A stretch of DNA of 64,000 nucleotides from Sphingomonas caeni (GCF_026013415.1 NZ_JAPDOK010000004.1:186001-250000); one strand, 5' to 3'; positions 11,121 to 20,355 are shown, counted from the first letter of the stretch. Notes: generated by a model not told the origin, from the letters alone. Made by a program: numbers and translations.

Positions 11121-11423
11121 TCAGCGGATCGGATGGTGGATGGTGACGAGCTTGGTGCCGTCGGGGAAGGTCGCTTCGACCTGCACGTCGTGGATCATCT
11201 CGGCGATCCCCTCCATCACCTGATCGCGGCGGATGACATGCCCGCCGGCCTCCATCAGGTCCGCGACCGAGCGTCCGTCGCGTGCGCCCTCGACCACGAA
11301 ATCGCTGATCAGCGCGATTGCTTCGGGATGGTTGAGCCTGACGCCGCGCTCGAGCCGCTTGCGGGCGACGATCGCCGCCATCGCGATCAGCAATTTGTCC
11401 TTTTCGCGGGGAGTGAGCTGCAT
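11121..11423 (-). CDS. ureA: urease gamma subunit
   Basis: 100 residues beginning [13 protein letters not shown], with [19 protein letters not shown] and [14 protein letters not shown], the characteristic UreA sequence. It assembles with UreB and UreC into the apoenzyme. It lies three bases after ureD and ten bases before hupE/ureJ. Confidence 0.97.
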   Translation of the reverse strand: MQLTPREKDKLLIAMAAIVARKRLERGVRLNHPEAIALISDFVVEGARDGRSVADLMEAGGHVIRRDQVMEGIAEMIHDVQVEATFPDGTKLVTIHHPIR

Positions 11424-11426
11424 GAG

Positions 11427-12320
11427 TCAGGCCTGCCAGACACGAGGGAGGGCGGCGCCGCGCAGGGCATGGAGCAGCCCGGCCAGCGCGGGCCGCAGGA
11501 TGTCGCCATGCGCGGCGATCACGCGGACGATGGTGACGTGGGGCAGCGCCGACGCGCCGGCTTCCAGGCCGTCATCATCCGGCAAGATCGCACGAAGCGT
11601 TTCGATCGGCATCCGGCCGTGGCCCGCCAGCAGGAGCGTGGCGAAAGCCTGTGCGCCGCCCAAGGTCGCCGGGCGATCGGCCAGCGCCGCGATATCGCCG
11701 TCGATCCGGACATTGTCCGCGTAGATCAGCCGCCCCCCCTGCCGGACGCGCCACTGGTCGCGCAGCGCGCCCGACCGCACGCACTCGCCATGCGCGCGGC
11801 GCCCGAAGACGATCGCTTCGACCGCGAGCAGCGACGCATTGTTGGCGAGTTCGATCGAGAGGGTGCGCGAAAGCCGGGCGCCGTCGAACAGGATCGTCTC
11901 CTGCGGCAGCCATTCCAGCGCCGCACCCGCTTCAGCGTGCAGGTGCGTCTCAACCAGGGCATCCCCGCTGTTCGACCGATAGACCCGCTCTGCGGTCTGC
12001 GTGGTGACGCGCAGGTTCGCGCCGCGCCCTGCCGACGCCTCCCAGCGCATCCGGTCCCCTCCGGTCAATCCGCCCGCCGTGTTGAGCAGCACGGCTTCGA
12101 AAGCGGCGTCCAGATGGTTGCGAGGGCATAATATCTTCGCCGCGCCCGACTGCCTCAACCCGGCAACGCGATGGCCGCCCGAAGCCGGACGATCGACGGC
12201 AATGCGCCCATCGCCTCTTGTGCGCTGCAACAGCACGCCCCCGGAGTGCGGCTGCGGATGCTCCGTCTCGCGAGAGGCAGGCGGAGCCTGGGGCTCGCGG
12301 TCGGAGACTCGCAGCATCAT
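11427..12320 (-). CDS. ureD: urease accessory protein UreD
   Basis: About 297 residues from the ATG at 12320. The core motifs are QRTRGDGRIAV, LLNTAGGLTGGDRM, TTQTAERVYRS, WLPQETILFDGA and EAIVFGRRAHGE, diagnostic of UreD/UreH. UreD is the scaffold of the activation complex on apo-urease. It is the first gene of the operon. The frame stays open to an ATG at 12407; I prefer 12320/12317 because the extra residues lack UreD character, but the start is uncertain. The upstream region abuts the recombinase remnant at 12.46 kb, so the native promoter may have been altered. Confidence 0.88.
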   Translation of the reverse strand: MMLRVSDREPQAPPASRETEHPQPHSGGVLLQRTRGDGRIAVDRPASGGHRVAGLRQSGAAKILCPRNHLDAAFEAVLLNTAGGLTGGDRMRWEASAGRGANLRVTTQTAERVYRSNSGDALVETHLHAEAGAALEWLPQETILFDGARLSRTLSIELANNASLLAVEAIVFGRRAHGECVRSGALRDQWRVRQGGRLIYADNVRIDGDIAALADRPATLGGAQAFATLLLAGHGRMPIETLRAILPDDDGLEAGASALPHVTIVRVIAAHGDILRPALAGLLHALRGAALPRVWQA

Positions 12321-12457
12321 CCGCCCAGTCTCAATGGACGTGGCGGGCCTGGCAAGCGCTAACTCGTATTTTTGATGCGGCGCAGCACGGCGATTCCGAG
12401 CCGCCATTCAGCCTTGGCGATCGGTTCGCGCGGGCGCATTACCACCGCCGATCCTCG

Positions 12458-12481
12458 AATTTTCGGTGCTCCATCAATGCC
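12458..12481 (+). repeat. 24-bp junction repeat, copy 1
   Basis: The sequence AATTTTCGGTGCTCCATCAA plus TGCC recurs with one mismatch at 23638-23661 and in a more diverged form at 13231-13256. Copy 1 lies immediately before the point where recombinase homology begins, which suggests a recombination junction. Confidence 0.6.
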
Positions 12482-12485
12482 CCGG

Positions 12486-13211
12486 GGAAGGGTGGCAGGG
12501 CGATATCGCTACTACAACTCCCGCGCTGATGACGCCGAAGCAGGATTCAATCCGATCTGGCGCATCAGTGCTCCTGATATTGAAGCACGCGTGATCGACG
12601 TCGCGGCGGAAGTGTTGGATGAGGCGAGCCGCGGTTGTGCCGACGATGCCGTGGCACGCACAGGGGAAATCGAGCGAGCGCAGGCCACTGCATTCGCCGC
12701 AATCACAAAGCTGCGGCACGGCTCGGGTCGCGAACAGCGGCAGCTGGCGATCGACCTGATCCAACGGGTCGAGTTGCATCAGGATTCGATGATCGTCAGT
12801 CTGACATTCGAGAGCTTGGATCCCTTGTTAGCCGCGCAGGAAACGGTTCGCGTTGTTCCAATCAACTGCGTGCGGTCGGGCAAGATGCTCAAGCTCATGA
12901 TGCCGCCTGCGCCGACGCCCGACGGTACGAACAAGAATCCCGCTCTCATCAAGCTGGTAACCCAGGCCGCCGCGGCGCGAGAGGCGCTGGCGACTTGTGA
13001 CTCGGACGACTTTGATGAGGTCGCTGCTGCCATCGGATATGGCCGTGAGCACGCCGCCAATCTGCTGCGGATCGGCTACCCCGCACCCGACATCATCTCG
13101 GCGATCCTCGATGGTCGTCAACCCCGCGAACTCACCCGCTCGAAGCTCATCCGGTGGGCCGGGCTTCCATTGTGCTGGCAGCAGCAGCGGGTCTCTCTCG
13201 GATTCTCCTGA
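12486..13211 (+). pseudogene. C-terminal remnant of a large serine recombinase
   Basis: About 241 residues resemble only the distal part of phage-type serine recombinases: GRYRYYNS, WRISAPDIEARVID, LIQRVELHQDSMIVSL, and the closing helix-turn-helix-like stretch YPAPDIISAILDGRQPRELT with LPLCWQQQR. The resolvase catalytic domain (YxRxS) and zinc-ribbon region are absent; upstream of 12486 the frame has no recombinase character. The gene is therefore decapitated and inactive. It sits between copies 1 and 3 of the junction repeat, at the edge of the peptide cluster. Confidence 0.72.
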
Positions 13212-13230
13212 GCCGGCTTGGGCGTCACGA

Positions 13231-13256
13231 AAATTCCTGGTGCTCCATCATTGGCC
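13231..13256 (+). repeat. junction repeat, diverged copy 3
   Basis: AAATTCCTGGTGCTCCATCA TTGGCC shares the core GGTGCTCCATCA with the copies at 12458 and 23638. It lies 20 bases after the recombinase-remnant stop. The rest of 13212-13457 shows no gene. Confidence 0.45.
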
Positions 13257-13457
13257 CACAGAGATATCTCCGATATTTCGTCGCGGCTCAGAGGGCGAAA
13301 TCGTCTCTGTTTGCGCGCTGGAATTTCTGGAATCGAGCAACCAACACTGGGTGTTTCCGGGCCGGTTTGCGGCTCAAGCGCCGTGCACTTTTTGCTTGCC
13401 GAACGCGAACCTGCCACGGAGCAGGTTGCCTTTTCGCGTACCTCCCAGAGCGAGCTT

Positions 13458-14636
13458 TCATGTCCGCAACCGTCGGATCAGCCAGCCCACGGGGCGCAGG
13501 ACCGGATAGAGGAAGCGAAGCTGATCTGGAACGCGAAACGCCTTCCGGTCGTCGGCCGAAAGGAGTTCGCCGGCAAGCTCGCGGCGCCAATAGCGCCAAC
13601 TCGACTTCATCGCATAGCGATAGAGACGTAGCCAGATCGAGTAGCGGACGAACCGGCCGGCTGAACCGGGGGGCGCTTCGCCGCGCCAGCGCGCACCGGA
13701 AAAGAATCGCTTCACGATGAAATCCAGGCAGGCAATGCGCGAACTGCGCCGCGCCCGCGCCCGGCAGGCGTCTGGAATGGGCACCTTCAACCAGTTGCTC
13801 GCCAAGGTCATGGCGTGCAGCATCAAGGGTTCGAAGCCGAGCTCCGTCGCCTGCGCCAGCGCCGGCGAAGCAGCCTCGGGTGCCGCCACCGCTGTCGCCA
13901 GATCCACCAGCCAGATCAGGCGGGCCCAGCAATGCGTCGCGCCATGCACGCACAAATAGGGCGCGAGGCGATGACGGGCGAGTGTCGGGATTTCGCCTTG
14001 CGCGACACTGACGTTCTCGCGTTCCTGCCAGAGCGTGTCGAAGGTCCATGGCAGCAACTCGGGGTTGTCCGTCAGGCGGTGATGGAGTTCGACGCAGGTG
14101 CCGCTGGCACGATGGACGAACTTGATCTCTTTTGTCCGCTCGAAGCGTGACGCGAGCTCGGGCGCCGGCAATTCGCCGTCAAGCGGATCATATCCGATGG
14201 CGCCGAGGGCGTCGCCAGCACGTGCGATTTCCCCCGCCTCGACGATAACATCGATGTCGCGTGCATCGCGCGCCGCCGGATTGCCGTGGAGCTGGACCGA
14301 GAGCGGGACGCCCTTCACGACAAGGAACCGCAGTCCCGCCCGCCGGAAGGCACCCGCGACGCGAACCGTCTCCTCGACCCGGGCGAGCGTGGCGGCGGCG
14401 CGGCGCGTCGCGAGGCGGCGCATCTTCGCCAGCGCTTGCGCGGGCACCCCCGATACCCGGCCCGTCGCCGCAAGGAGCGACGACGATAGCCCGTGCCGTT
14501 GCGCACCCGCGATCAGGATCGTCCAATCGATAGGTTCCTGCACGGCACGATCCAGCGCATCCGCGCGTTCCGGCGTGCGCGATGCCTGTGCGGCCAGAAG
14601 CAGCAGGCGAAATTCTGGCGCCAGTTTCGTGTCCAT
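13458..14636 (-). CDS. nucleotidyltransferase family protein (NTP_transf_5-like)
   Basis: 392 residues. The central part carries the pattern of the uncharacterised nucleotidyltransferase family found in peptide-modification clusters: FLVVKGVPLSVQLHG, then the metal-binding Asp pair in ARDARDIDVIVEAGE, and VELHHRLTDNP. The start MDTKLAPEF at 14636 is chosen because the longer upstream frame has no matching sequence and runs antisense to the divergent gene at 14676. Such enzymes would transfer a nucleotide to a peptide or protein; the target is unknown. It faces a kinase-like gene and belongs to the cluster by proximity. Confidence 0.75.
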   Translation of the reverse strand: MDTKLAPEFRLLLLAAQASRTPERADALDRAVQEPIDWTILIAGAQRHGLSSSLLAATGRVSGVPAQALAKMRRLATRRAAATLARVEETVRVAGAFRRAGLRFLVVKGVPLSVQLHGNPAARDARDIDVIVEAGEIARAGDALGAIGYDPLDGELPAPELASRFERTKEIKFVHRASGTCVELHHRLTDNPELLPWTFDTLWQERENVSVAQGEIPTLARHRLAPYLCVHGATHCWARLIWLVDLATAVAAPEAASPALAQATELGFEPLMLHAMTLASNWLKVPIPDACRARARRSSRIACLDFIVKRFFSGARWRGEAPPGSAGRFVRYSIWLRLYRYAMKSSWRYWRRELAGELLSADDRKAFRVPDQLRFLYPVLRPVGWLIRRLRT

Positions 14637-14675
14637 GCCACAACTGTACCGCGCCCTTTGCGTTGAGGATACGAC

Positions 14676-15239
14676 ATGCGCGGCCTGGTTCTGGCATTCG
14701 AGGGTTTCGCCGATCTGCCCCCGGCCTGGCGCGACTGTCGCACCATCGACGCGTTCGGCAAGGTCACTTTCCCGCTCGACGTGGTGCGGGCGTTCGTGGG
14801 CGACGCTCCGGTTGCAATCACCATCCACCACCAGCTTCTCGACATTCTGGATTTCGAGCCGCCGGGCGCTCCCTATGATCTCTGCTTCATCCGCCACCCC
14901 GACCCTTGGGGCGAGCCGCGGAGCTGGCTTTGCGCGATCGCGGCGATCGGCGAATGTTTGCGTGGCGAACTGACCTGCGTCTTTCATCGCCAGCACGAAG
15001 GGCTCGCGTTCAATTTCCTGCTCGCGGCGATGCTGGGAGCGGAAAACGCCAAATTCCTGAGCGCCGAAAAAGTCGAAGACGCTGGAGGCGAGCGTCACAT
15101 CGCGCTGCGATGGCAGATCAACGCGAAAGGCGTGCAACGCGACATGGGGATTCGCTTTCGCAATCGGCTGCGGGCAATCCTGCGTCAATTCTACACGCAG
15201 ATCGGCCAGTTCCATCGCAACCTGGACTATTTTCGCTAG
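14676..15239 (+). CDS. hypothetical protein in peptide-modification cluster
   Basis: 187 residues, no family recognised. The sequence is soluble, with strands near the start (RGLVLAFEGF), the run VAITIHHQLLDIL, several tryptophans, and a basic C-terminal helix (RDMGIRFRNRLRAILRQFY). It does not carry the Cys-containing CLxxSLAL motif of lasso B2 transglutaminase-like proteases. It starts 39 bases from the divergent nucleotidyltransferase and its stop overlaps that of the convergent HprK-like gene, so it is packed into the cluster. Confidence 0.55.
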   Translation: MRGLVLAFEGFADLPPAWRDCRTIDAFGKVTFPLDVVRAFVGDAPVAITIHHQLLDILDFEPPGAPYDLCFIRHPDPWGEPRSWLCAIAAIGECLRGELTCVFHRQHEGLAFNFLLAAMLGAENAKFLSAEKVEDAGGERHIALRWQINAKGVQRDMGIRFRNRLRAILRQFYTQIGQFHRNLDYFR

Positions 15240-16117
15240 CCGAGCCCGGCGCGCTCGATCATGTCCAGCGTTTCGCCGATACGAGTCAGATCGAAGGGCC
15301 AGATGAGCTTCCGGACGCCGACCCTTCGCGTCAGTGCGGCTGTAGCGGCGAAATGGCCGGCGTCGCCGTACAGCGCGGTTGCGGCTGCCGGCATCAGGGC
15401 AGCGCCGTGCACCTGAGCAACCGCGGCATTAGTCGAGAGAGTGTCGATCGTCGGCGCAGCCGCCGCAGCGCTGTGTTCGAGAAAATAGATTGTCTCCAGC
15501 GGCACCGGCGCGCGGTCGTCTTCTTTCGCCACGCGAAAGAACTGCTTGTGGCGGACCTCGGTTTCGGCCGCGCCGAGCGACAATTGCGTTGCGGATTTTC
15601 GCGTCAGCTTCACCAGCGGTGCAGCGGACAGGACCTTCCCTTCGGGCGAAATCATGCAGACGTCCTCGGCAAGCAGCCGGTATCCGCGTCGCGCCAGGCC
15701 CGCGGCGAGGCTCGACTTGCCCGCCCCCGCCCGCCCGGAGAAGGCGACGGCACCAAGGGGCATTGCGACGCAGGACGCGTGGAGCGGAATGCACCCTTTC
15801 AAATGACCGAGCAGGACGAGGATCGGGCCAAGCACGAAGGCCTGCAACTCACCGGGAGTGGCGTCGGCGGCGACATCGACGACGATCCGCCTGCCGCCGG
15901 TAATCAGCGCGCGACCGATATCGCCTGGATCAAATAGCAGGTCGCCCCCCGGCAATTGCCACAGCACCGGGCCGATCGCGATGCCGCGTGCGGCTTGCGC
16001 CGCGAGGGTGCCTCGCTCGAGGATGAAATCGGATGCCAGGACTTCGGGCCGCGCCCGAAGGTCCGTCAATTCGATCTCGCTCTGCAACTGCCAGCCACAA
16101 ATCGAATATCGCGGCAA
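15236..16117 (-). CDS. HprK-related serine kinase-like protein (first copy)
   Basis: About 293 residues. It begins YSICGWQLQSEIEL, a typical start for HprK-related kinases of peptide clusters. The core has LHASCV, the Walker A loop GRAGAGKSS and the acid-bearing strand YRLLAEDVCMI. Relatives in lasso-peptide clusters phosphorylate the peptide, while others belong to the HprK-related kinase A group that co-occurs with PqqD-like chaperones. The start is the TTG at 16117, the last start codon before the homologous region; the longer frame upstream is antisense to the next gene. No HPr substrate gene is nearby. Confidence 0.72.
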   Translation of the reverse strand: MPRYSICGWQLQSEIELTDLRARPEVLASDFILERGTLAAQAARGIAIGPVLWQLPGGDLLFDPGDIGRALITGGRRIVVDVAADATPGELQAFVLGPILVLLGHLKGCIPLHASCVAMPLGAVAFSGRAGAGKSSLAAGLARRGYRLLAEDVCMISPEGKVLSAAPLVKLTRKSATQLSLGAAETEVRHKQFFRVAKEDDRAPVPLETIYFLEHSAAAAAPTIDTLSTNAAVAQVHGAALMPAAATALYGDAGHFAATAALTRRVGVRKLIWPFDLTRIGETLDMIERAGLG

Positions 16118-16156
16118 GACTTGATCCCGTATGAGCGCTCGATCAACCCCTACAAT

Positions 16157-17368
16157 ATGCGGCTGGAACTGGCCATGCACTCGCTCGCTCCGGGCACGAC
16201 AGACAGAATTCCCCCGCTCGACTGGGTTGGTCTCGATCGCCGCTCGGCCGACAATGACATGGCGGAAGCGCTGCTGCGGGACGGCCTGGCGCGTGACGCG
16301 GGCAATATGCTGCTGCGCCGCAAACTCGCCGGACTGCTCTACGATCAATCGCGCCTGGCGGAAGCCGTCGCGGTTCTCGCGCCCGCAGTGGCGAAGGAGG
16401 ACGGTGTCGCGCTGCGATTGCACGGCGAAATCGCCGGCGCGGCGGGTGATTTCGACGCGGCGGTAAAGGCGCTGGAAACCGCGAATGGCTTGTCCGTGCC
16501 CGGCAGCCTCGTCGCACTGGCGCTGGCGGTGGCACGGCGCGACGGCCTCGCCGTCGCTTCGCCGGTCGCGCGCGCCGTCCTCGCGGAAACGCCCGACAAC
16601 TGGCAGGCGCTGGGCATCGAGGCCAGCCACCTGACGGCAGCGGGAAAGCACCGCGAGCTCGAGGAATTGTGCGTCGACCTGGAACGGCGGGGCGCGCGGA
16701 ACGCCGAGCTCTTCGCGGTGTGGGCGAGCGCGAGGGCCGCGTGCGGGGATGATGCGGGCGTGAGCCGACTCATCGACTATGCGTCGTTCCTGTCGGTCGC
16801 TGATATCGGCGCATCGGCGCGAGCGCGGCCCGACGATTTCAACCTCGCGCTGCGCGAGGAGCTTCTCGGGCACCGCAATCTCGTCAAGCCGCATTCCTCC
16901 AGGGCGACGATCGGCGGCGAACGCATCGACGATCTGCGCACGCGCGACTCGCCGCTGGTCGCGCAACTCACCGACTGCATTCGCGATGCGATCGACGCCT
17001 ACGCGGCGAGTATCCAGCGGGGCGCCCGCAACCCGCTCGGCCGCTATTCCGGCGGCGCGGTGACGTTGACGATATGGGCGCTCATTCTGGACGGGGCGGC
17101 GCACGAGCAATGGCACATCCACCCCTCGGGCCTCGTCAGCGGTGTCTATTACGTCGATGTTCCCGATGGGGGAGATGGCGAGGCCGGCGCTCTCGAACTA
17201 GGGCTCCTGCCGCTCGGCGGTGCGGAAAGCCAGGCTGGCTGGCGACGGATCGTGCGCCCGGCCAATGGCCTGCTGGCCCTGTTCCCATCCTCCTACGCGC
17301 ACCGCACGATCCCCGTGAGGCAGGCGCGCAATCGCATCTCGATCGCCTTCGATGTCGTCCGCGCCTGA
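16157..17368 (+). CDS. TPR-like/2OG-Fe(II) oxygenase (first copy)
   Basis: 403 residues. The first ~230 are helical repeats (DNDMAEALLRDGLARDAGN, LLYDQSRLAEAVAVLAP) like TPRs. The C-terminal ~150 form a double-stranded beta-helix oxygenase of the 2OG-FeII_Oxy_5 type: WHIHPSGLVSGVYYVDVP with the proximal metal ligands, and a distal histidine and arginine in LFPSSYAHRTIPV and RNRISIAFD. It should hydroxylate a peptide or protein side chain using 2-oxoglutarate and O2. The frame is open upstream to 15956, but ATG 16157 is just past the divergent kinase start. It overlaps the next gene by 17 bases. Confidence 0.78.
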   Translation: MRLELAMHSLAPGTTDRIPPLDWVGLDRRSADNDMAEALLRDGLARDAGNMLLRRKLAGLLYDQSRLAEAVAVLAPAVAKEDGVALRLHGEIAGAAGDFDAAVKALETANGLSVPGSLVALALAVARRDGLAVASPVARAVLAETPDNWQALGIEASHLTAAGKHRELEELCVDLERRGARNAELFAVWASARAACGDDAGVSRLIDYASFLSVADIGASARARPDDFNLALREELLGHRNLVKPHSSRATIGGERIDDLRTRDSPLVAQLTDCIRDAIDAYAASIQRGARNPLGRYSGGAVTLTIWALILDGAAHEQWHIHPSGLVSGVYYVDVPDGGDGEAGALELGLLPLGGAESQAGWRRIVRPANGLLALFPSSYAHRTIPVRQARNRISIAFDVVRA

Positions 17369-18242
17369 GCCGTTCACCCACGCAATCGCCTCGCGCGACG
17401 GCCTTTTTCTGGCGCATCGATCGGGCTTTGCGCGGGTTGCGGAAGGGCTGTTCTTCGGCCTGACGCTACGCGGTGACGACCTCTATTGCTTCGAGGCGGG
17501 CGACCATCCCTGGGTGCCGAGCCGGTTGGGCCGGATCGTCCGGTTCCGGCGCACCGCCGAGGGCGTCGGCGAGCGCGAAATCCTGGTCGAGGGGCTCGAC
17601 AATGGCTGCCACCAGATCGATTTCTTCATGGGGAGCTGCTTCGTCGTCGATACCTACAACCAGCAGATCCTCGAATATGATCGCGACTGGCGGCTGTCTG
17701 GGACACATTTTCCAGTGCAGCCGGTACGCTACGGCGAGGCGGGTCCCGACTATTTCCACGTCAATTCCTTCCTCGGCCGCGGCGATTCGATCTTCCTGTT
17801 GCTCCACAACGGACGGCTCGAGCGACCGAGCGAGATCCTCGAGGTCGATCGCGCGTTCCGCGAGCGCCGCCGTATCCCTCTGCTGGATATGGCGTGTCAC
17901 GACATCGTGATGCTCGAAGATGACCGGTTTCTGGTGTGCAATTCGCTGCACGGATCGCTGATCGACGTGCGCGAGACCGTGGTGAAGATCGACGCCCTGA
18001 TGACGCGCGGACTGTCGGTTGGCGTGGACGAAATCGTTGTTGGCAGCTCGCTGTTCGGACACCGGCCGGTACGCGAGCTCATCCCGGGGTTCGTGACCTT
18101 CCTCGATCGTTCGTACCGCCGGATCGCGCGCCATCACCTGCCCGCAGCGCCGACGCAGATCCGCCGCCTCGACGGGGCGGACCTGTCGCTGTCGTCGCCA
18201 CGCGATGGCGCCGACCTTGGCGCGTCTTCGCCACCGGCCTAG
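17352..18242 (+). CDS. propeller-like protein of unknown function
   Basis: 296 residues. Repeating blocks of short strands ending in aromatic/Asp turns (GDDLYCFEAGD, GSCFVVDTYNQQILEYD, DDRFLVCNSLHGSLIDV) look like blades of a beta-propeller (NHL/SMP-30 style). No catalytic motif is identified. It starts inside the end of the upstream oxygenase gene and is followed nine bases later by a second TPR-oxygenase, so it is clearly part of the cluster operon. It may hold or present the peptide substrate; that is inference. Confidence 0.6.
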   Translation: MSSAPEPFTHAIASRDGLFLAHRSGFARVAEGLFFGLTLRGDDLYCFEAGDHPWVPSRLGRIVRFRRTAEGVGEREILVEGLDNGCHQIDFFMGSCFVVDTYNQQILEYDRDWRLSGTHFPVQPVRYGEAGPDYFHVNSFLGRGDSIFLLLHNGRLERPSEILEVDRAFRERRRIPLLDMACHDIVMLEDDRFLVCNSLHGSLIDVRETVVKIDALMTRGLSVGVDEIVVGSSLFGHRPVRELIPGFVTFLDRSYRRIARHHLPAAPTQIRRLDGADLSLSSPRDGADLGASSPPA

Positions 18243-18251
18243 GGAAGAGTC

Positions 18252-19472
18252 ATGCCCGGCCCGTTCTCGCTCGCGCTTCCAACGCCCAAGGCCCTGACGC
18301 CCTCGGAAGAGATAGCGCTGGTGCGAATGGCTCGCGACCGCGAGGGCGGTGGAGCCTACACGCTGAAGCTCGCGCAATTGCTCCAGGCACTGCACCGCGA
18401 CGGTGAGGTCATCGAACTGCTTTCGGACGAAACGCTCGACCGGACGCACGCGCATCCGCGAAACATGCTCCTGGGGCTTTCGTATCTCGGCCGGAATGGC
18501 GAAGGTGATGCCATCGCCGCGCGCCGGCCCCTTGAGAAAGCAGTGGAGTCCGCCCCGGGCCAGCTTGCGCGGGCCGCGGCGCTTTCCGAGCTCGGCAAAT
18601 CGCATCTCCTGTCGGGACACGATCACGAAGCGCGCGCGGCGCTCGACGCCGCCCTCACAGAGGATGCACGTACGCCTTACGGATTCTCGCGGATTACGAC
18701 GCTGGACCTGCGCGAACATCGCGAGCGCGAGCTTCTGGATCGCGCCGAGTCGACGCTGGCGGATGGCGTCGCGGATTCCAGCGTTCTGGCCGGGCGCTAT
18801 CTCGCGCTGAGTGCTTTGTCGCGGACGGCCGCAGCGGCGGACTTCGAGGCCATGGACGATTTGCTGTGGGAAGGCATGCTGCAGCCTCCCGAAGGCTGGA
18901 ACTCGCTGGACGCGTTCAACGCCGCGCTCGCCGAAGAATTGCTCGCGCATCCCGGGCGCAAGCGTCCGCGCCAGGGAAGCGAAGGCAATGCGCGATGGCG
19001 CGTCGATAATTTGTTGCTCGAGCGCTCGCGGGTCGTGCCGGCGCTGTTGACGGCGCTGCGGATCCAGATCGAAAAGCAGGTCGCGGCACTTCTCGGCCGG
19101 GATCATATCTGGTGCCAGGCGCGCCCCGCCCACGCTTTGCTGCATGCGTGGAGCATGACCACGCACGACGATGCGTTCGATGCCTGGCACATGCATGTTC
19201 GCGGGTGGATGAGCGGGGTCTATTACGTCCAGATTCCCGATCGGCCGCAAGGCGCCTCCTCGGGCAGCATCGAATTCGGCTGTCCCGAACTCCCGGGTGT
19301 CGAGCGGACGTTCAACGGCAGGCGGCGTCGGATCCAGCCGTGGCCGGGTCAATTGCTGTTGTTCCCGTCGCATCTCTACCACCGGACTCTCCCGACCGGA
19401 TCGCCGGCGAAGCGGATCAGCGTGGCATTCGACATCGTCCCCGATCGTCGCCCGGGCGTCGAAACCGCATGA
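18252..19472 (+). CDS. TPR-like/2OG-Fe(II) oxygenase (second copy)
   Basis: 406 residues with the same architecture as the gene at 16157: helical repeats (about 1-250) and a C-terminal oxygenase domain with WHMHVRGWMSGVYYVQIP and LFPSHLYHRTLPTGSPAKR. The metal ligands and 2-oxoglutarate-binding Arg are conserved, so it should be active. AGGGAAGA precedes the ATG at good spacing. It overlaps the downstream kinase gene as ATGA. The two copies are diverged paralogs, suggesting different target residues. Confidence 0.8.
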   Translation: MPGPFSLALPTPKALTPSEEIALVRMARDREGGGAYTLKLAQLLQALHRDGEVIELLSDETLDRTHAHPRNMLLGLSYLGRNGEGDAIAARRPLEKAVESAPGQLARAAALSELGKSHLLSGHDHEARAALDAALTEDARTPYGFSRITTLDLREHRERELLDRAESTLADGVADSSVLAGRYLALSALSRTAAAADFEAMDDLLWEGMLQPPEGWNSLDAFNAALAEELLAHPGRKRPRQGSEGNARWRVDNLLLERSRVVPALLTALRIQIEKQVAALLGRDHIWCQARPAHALLHAWSMTTHDDAFDAWHMHVRGWMSGVYYVQIPDRPQGASSGSIEFGCPELPGVERTFNGRRRRIQPWPGQLLLFPSHLYHRTLPTGSPAKRISVAFDIVPDRRPGVETA

Positions 19473-20332
19473 GCCGGCGCTACCGGGGCTATGATCTGAT
19501 ATTCGAGTCCGCCTTCGACATTCCGGGCGCGACCGAAATCGAACGTGGCGAAGCCGGGGTCACCCCTGATGTCACGATTATGAAGCAGCACGTCGCGCTC
19601 GAATCCTGGTACGATCGCCGCGGACACTTTGCCCGCCTGGGCCGGGGAATGGTGGCCTCGCTTCCAGGCCGCGCGAATTATCTATGCGCGGACTCGAATC
19701 ACATTCTCGTGGACCCGGCCCCTGGCGCCGCCGCCGCCGATATCGCCGCCGGGCTATCCGCCTTTGCGATCCCGGCGCTGCTGTGGATGCGCGGCGATAT
19801 TCTCTTGCATGCGGGAGCCGTGATCCTGCCCGGCGCCGATGCGGCAATCATCGTCGCCGGCCACTCCGGGAGCGGCAAGACGACGGTCTTGCGCCAATGT
19901 GCCGAGGCCGGCGCGCGCATTGTGGCGGACGACATCATCCGGATAACCCCCGGGTTTGCGATCAGCGGGCTCCCCGCTGGATTGTCAGCGAGCGCGGGAG
20001 GTTCATATTGCGAAATTCCCCTTGAGCAGCGATGTGCCGTGGCGGTGCTGGATGCGGTTCATGTGCTGACCGTGCCCCGCGCGCCAGAGGCACCCGCGTT
20101 TCACGCACTGGCTGTGGAACGTCGCATGCACGTCCTGCTGGCTTACCAATATCGTCCCCGCATTCCGCGCATGCTCGGTCTGGCAAGGACGATGCTGCCG
20201 GCGCTGGCGCGCATCGCCGAGGCCGTCCCGATGTATGATTGGCGAAGGGAGGAGGGCCAAGTTGCGCTCGGTGAGAGCGAGGTCGCCGCTTTGTGCGCGG
20301 GTTCGGGATTGCACCTTGCGCCAGATGCGTGA
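19469..20332 (+). CDS. HprK-related kinase-like protein (second copy)
   Basis: 287 residues. It opens YRGYDLIFESAFDIPGA and carries ILLHAGAVIL, the Walker A loop GHSGSGKTT and GARIVADDIIRI, the layout of HprK-related kinases in peptide clusters. The glycine-rich loop and the Asp pair are intact, so ATP-dependent phosphorylation is plausible. It overlaps the TPR-oxygenase upstream (ATGA) and leads into the PqqD-like gene. It is only distantly similar to the kinase at 15236. Confidence 0.75.
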   Translation: MSRRYRGYDLIFESAFDIPGATEIERGEAGVTPDVTIMKQHVALESWYDRRGHFARLGRGMVASLPGRANYLCADSNHILVDPAPGAAAADIAAGLSAFAIPALLWMRGDILLHAGAVILPGADAAIIVAGHSGSGKTTVLRQCAEAGARIVADDIIRITPGFAISGLPAGLSASAGGSYCEIPLEQRCAVAVLDAVHVLTVPRAPEAPAFHALAVERRMHVLLAYQYRPRIPRMLGLARTMLPALARIAEAVPMYDWRREEGQVALGESEVAALCAGSGLHLAPDA

Positions 20333-20355
20333 ATGAGCCGGGCGTCATTCATCGG

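Noticed and set aside
14637..15215. Upstream extension of the nucleotidyltransferase frame
   Set aside because: Antisense to the gene at 14676-15239; no family similarity.
14676..15239. Considered as the missing lasso B2 protease
   Set aside because: No Cys-containing CLxxSLAL motif and no later His/Asp pattern of transglutaminase-like proteases.
16118..17122. Upstream extension of the HprK-like frame on the minus strand
   Set aside because: It is antisense to the TPR-oxygenase gene and has no kinase features; homology starts near the TTG at 16117.
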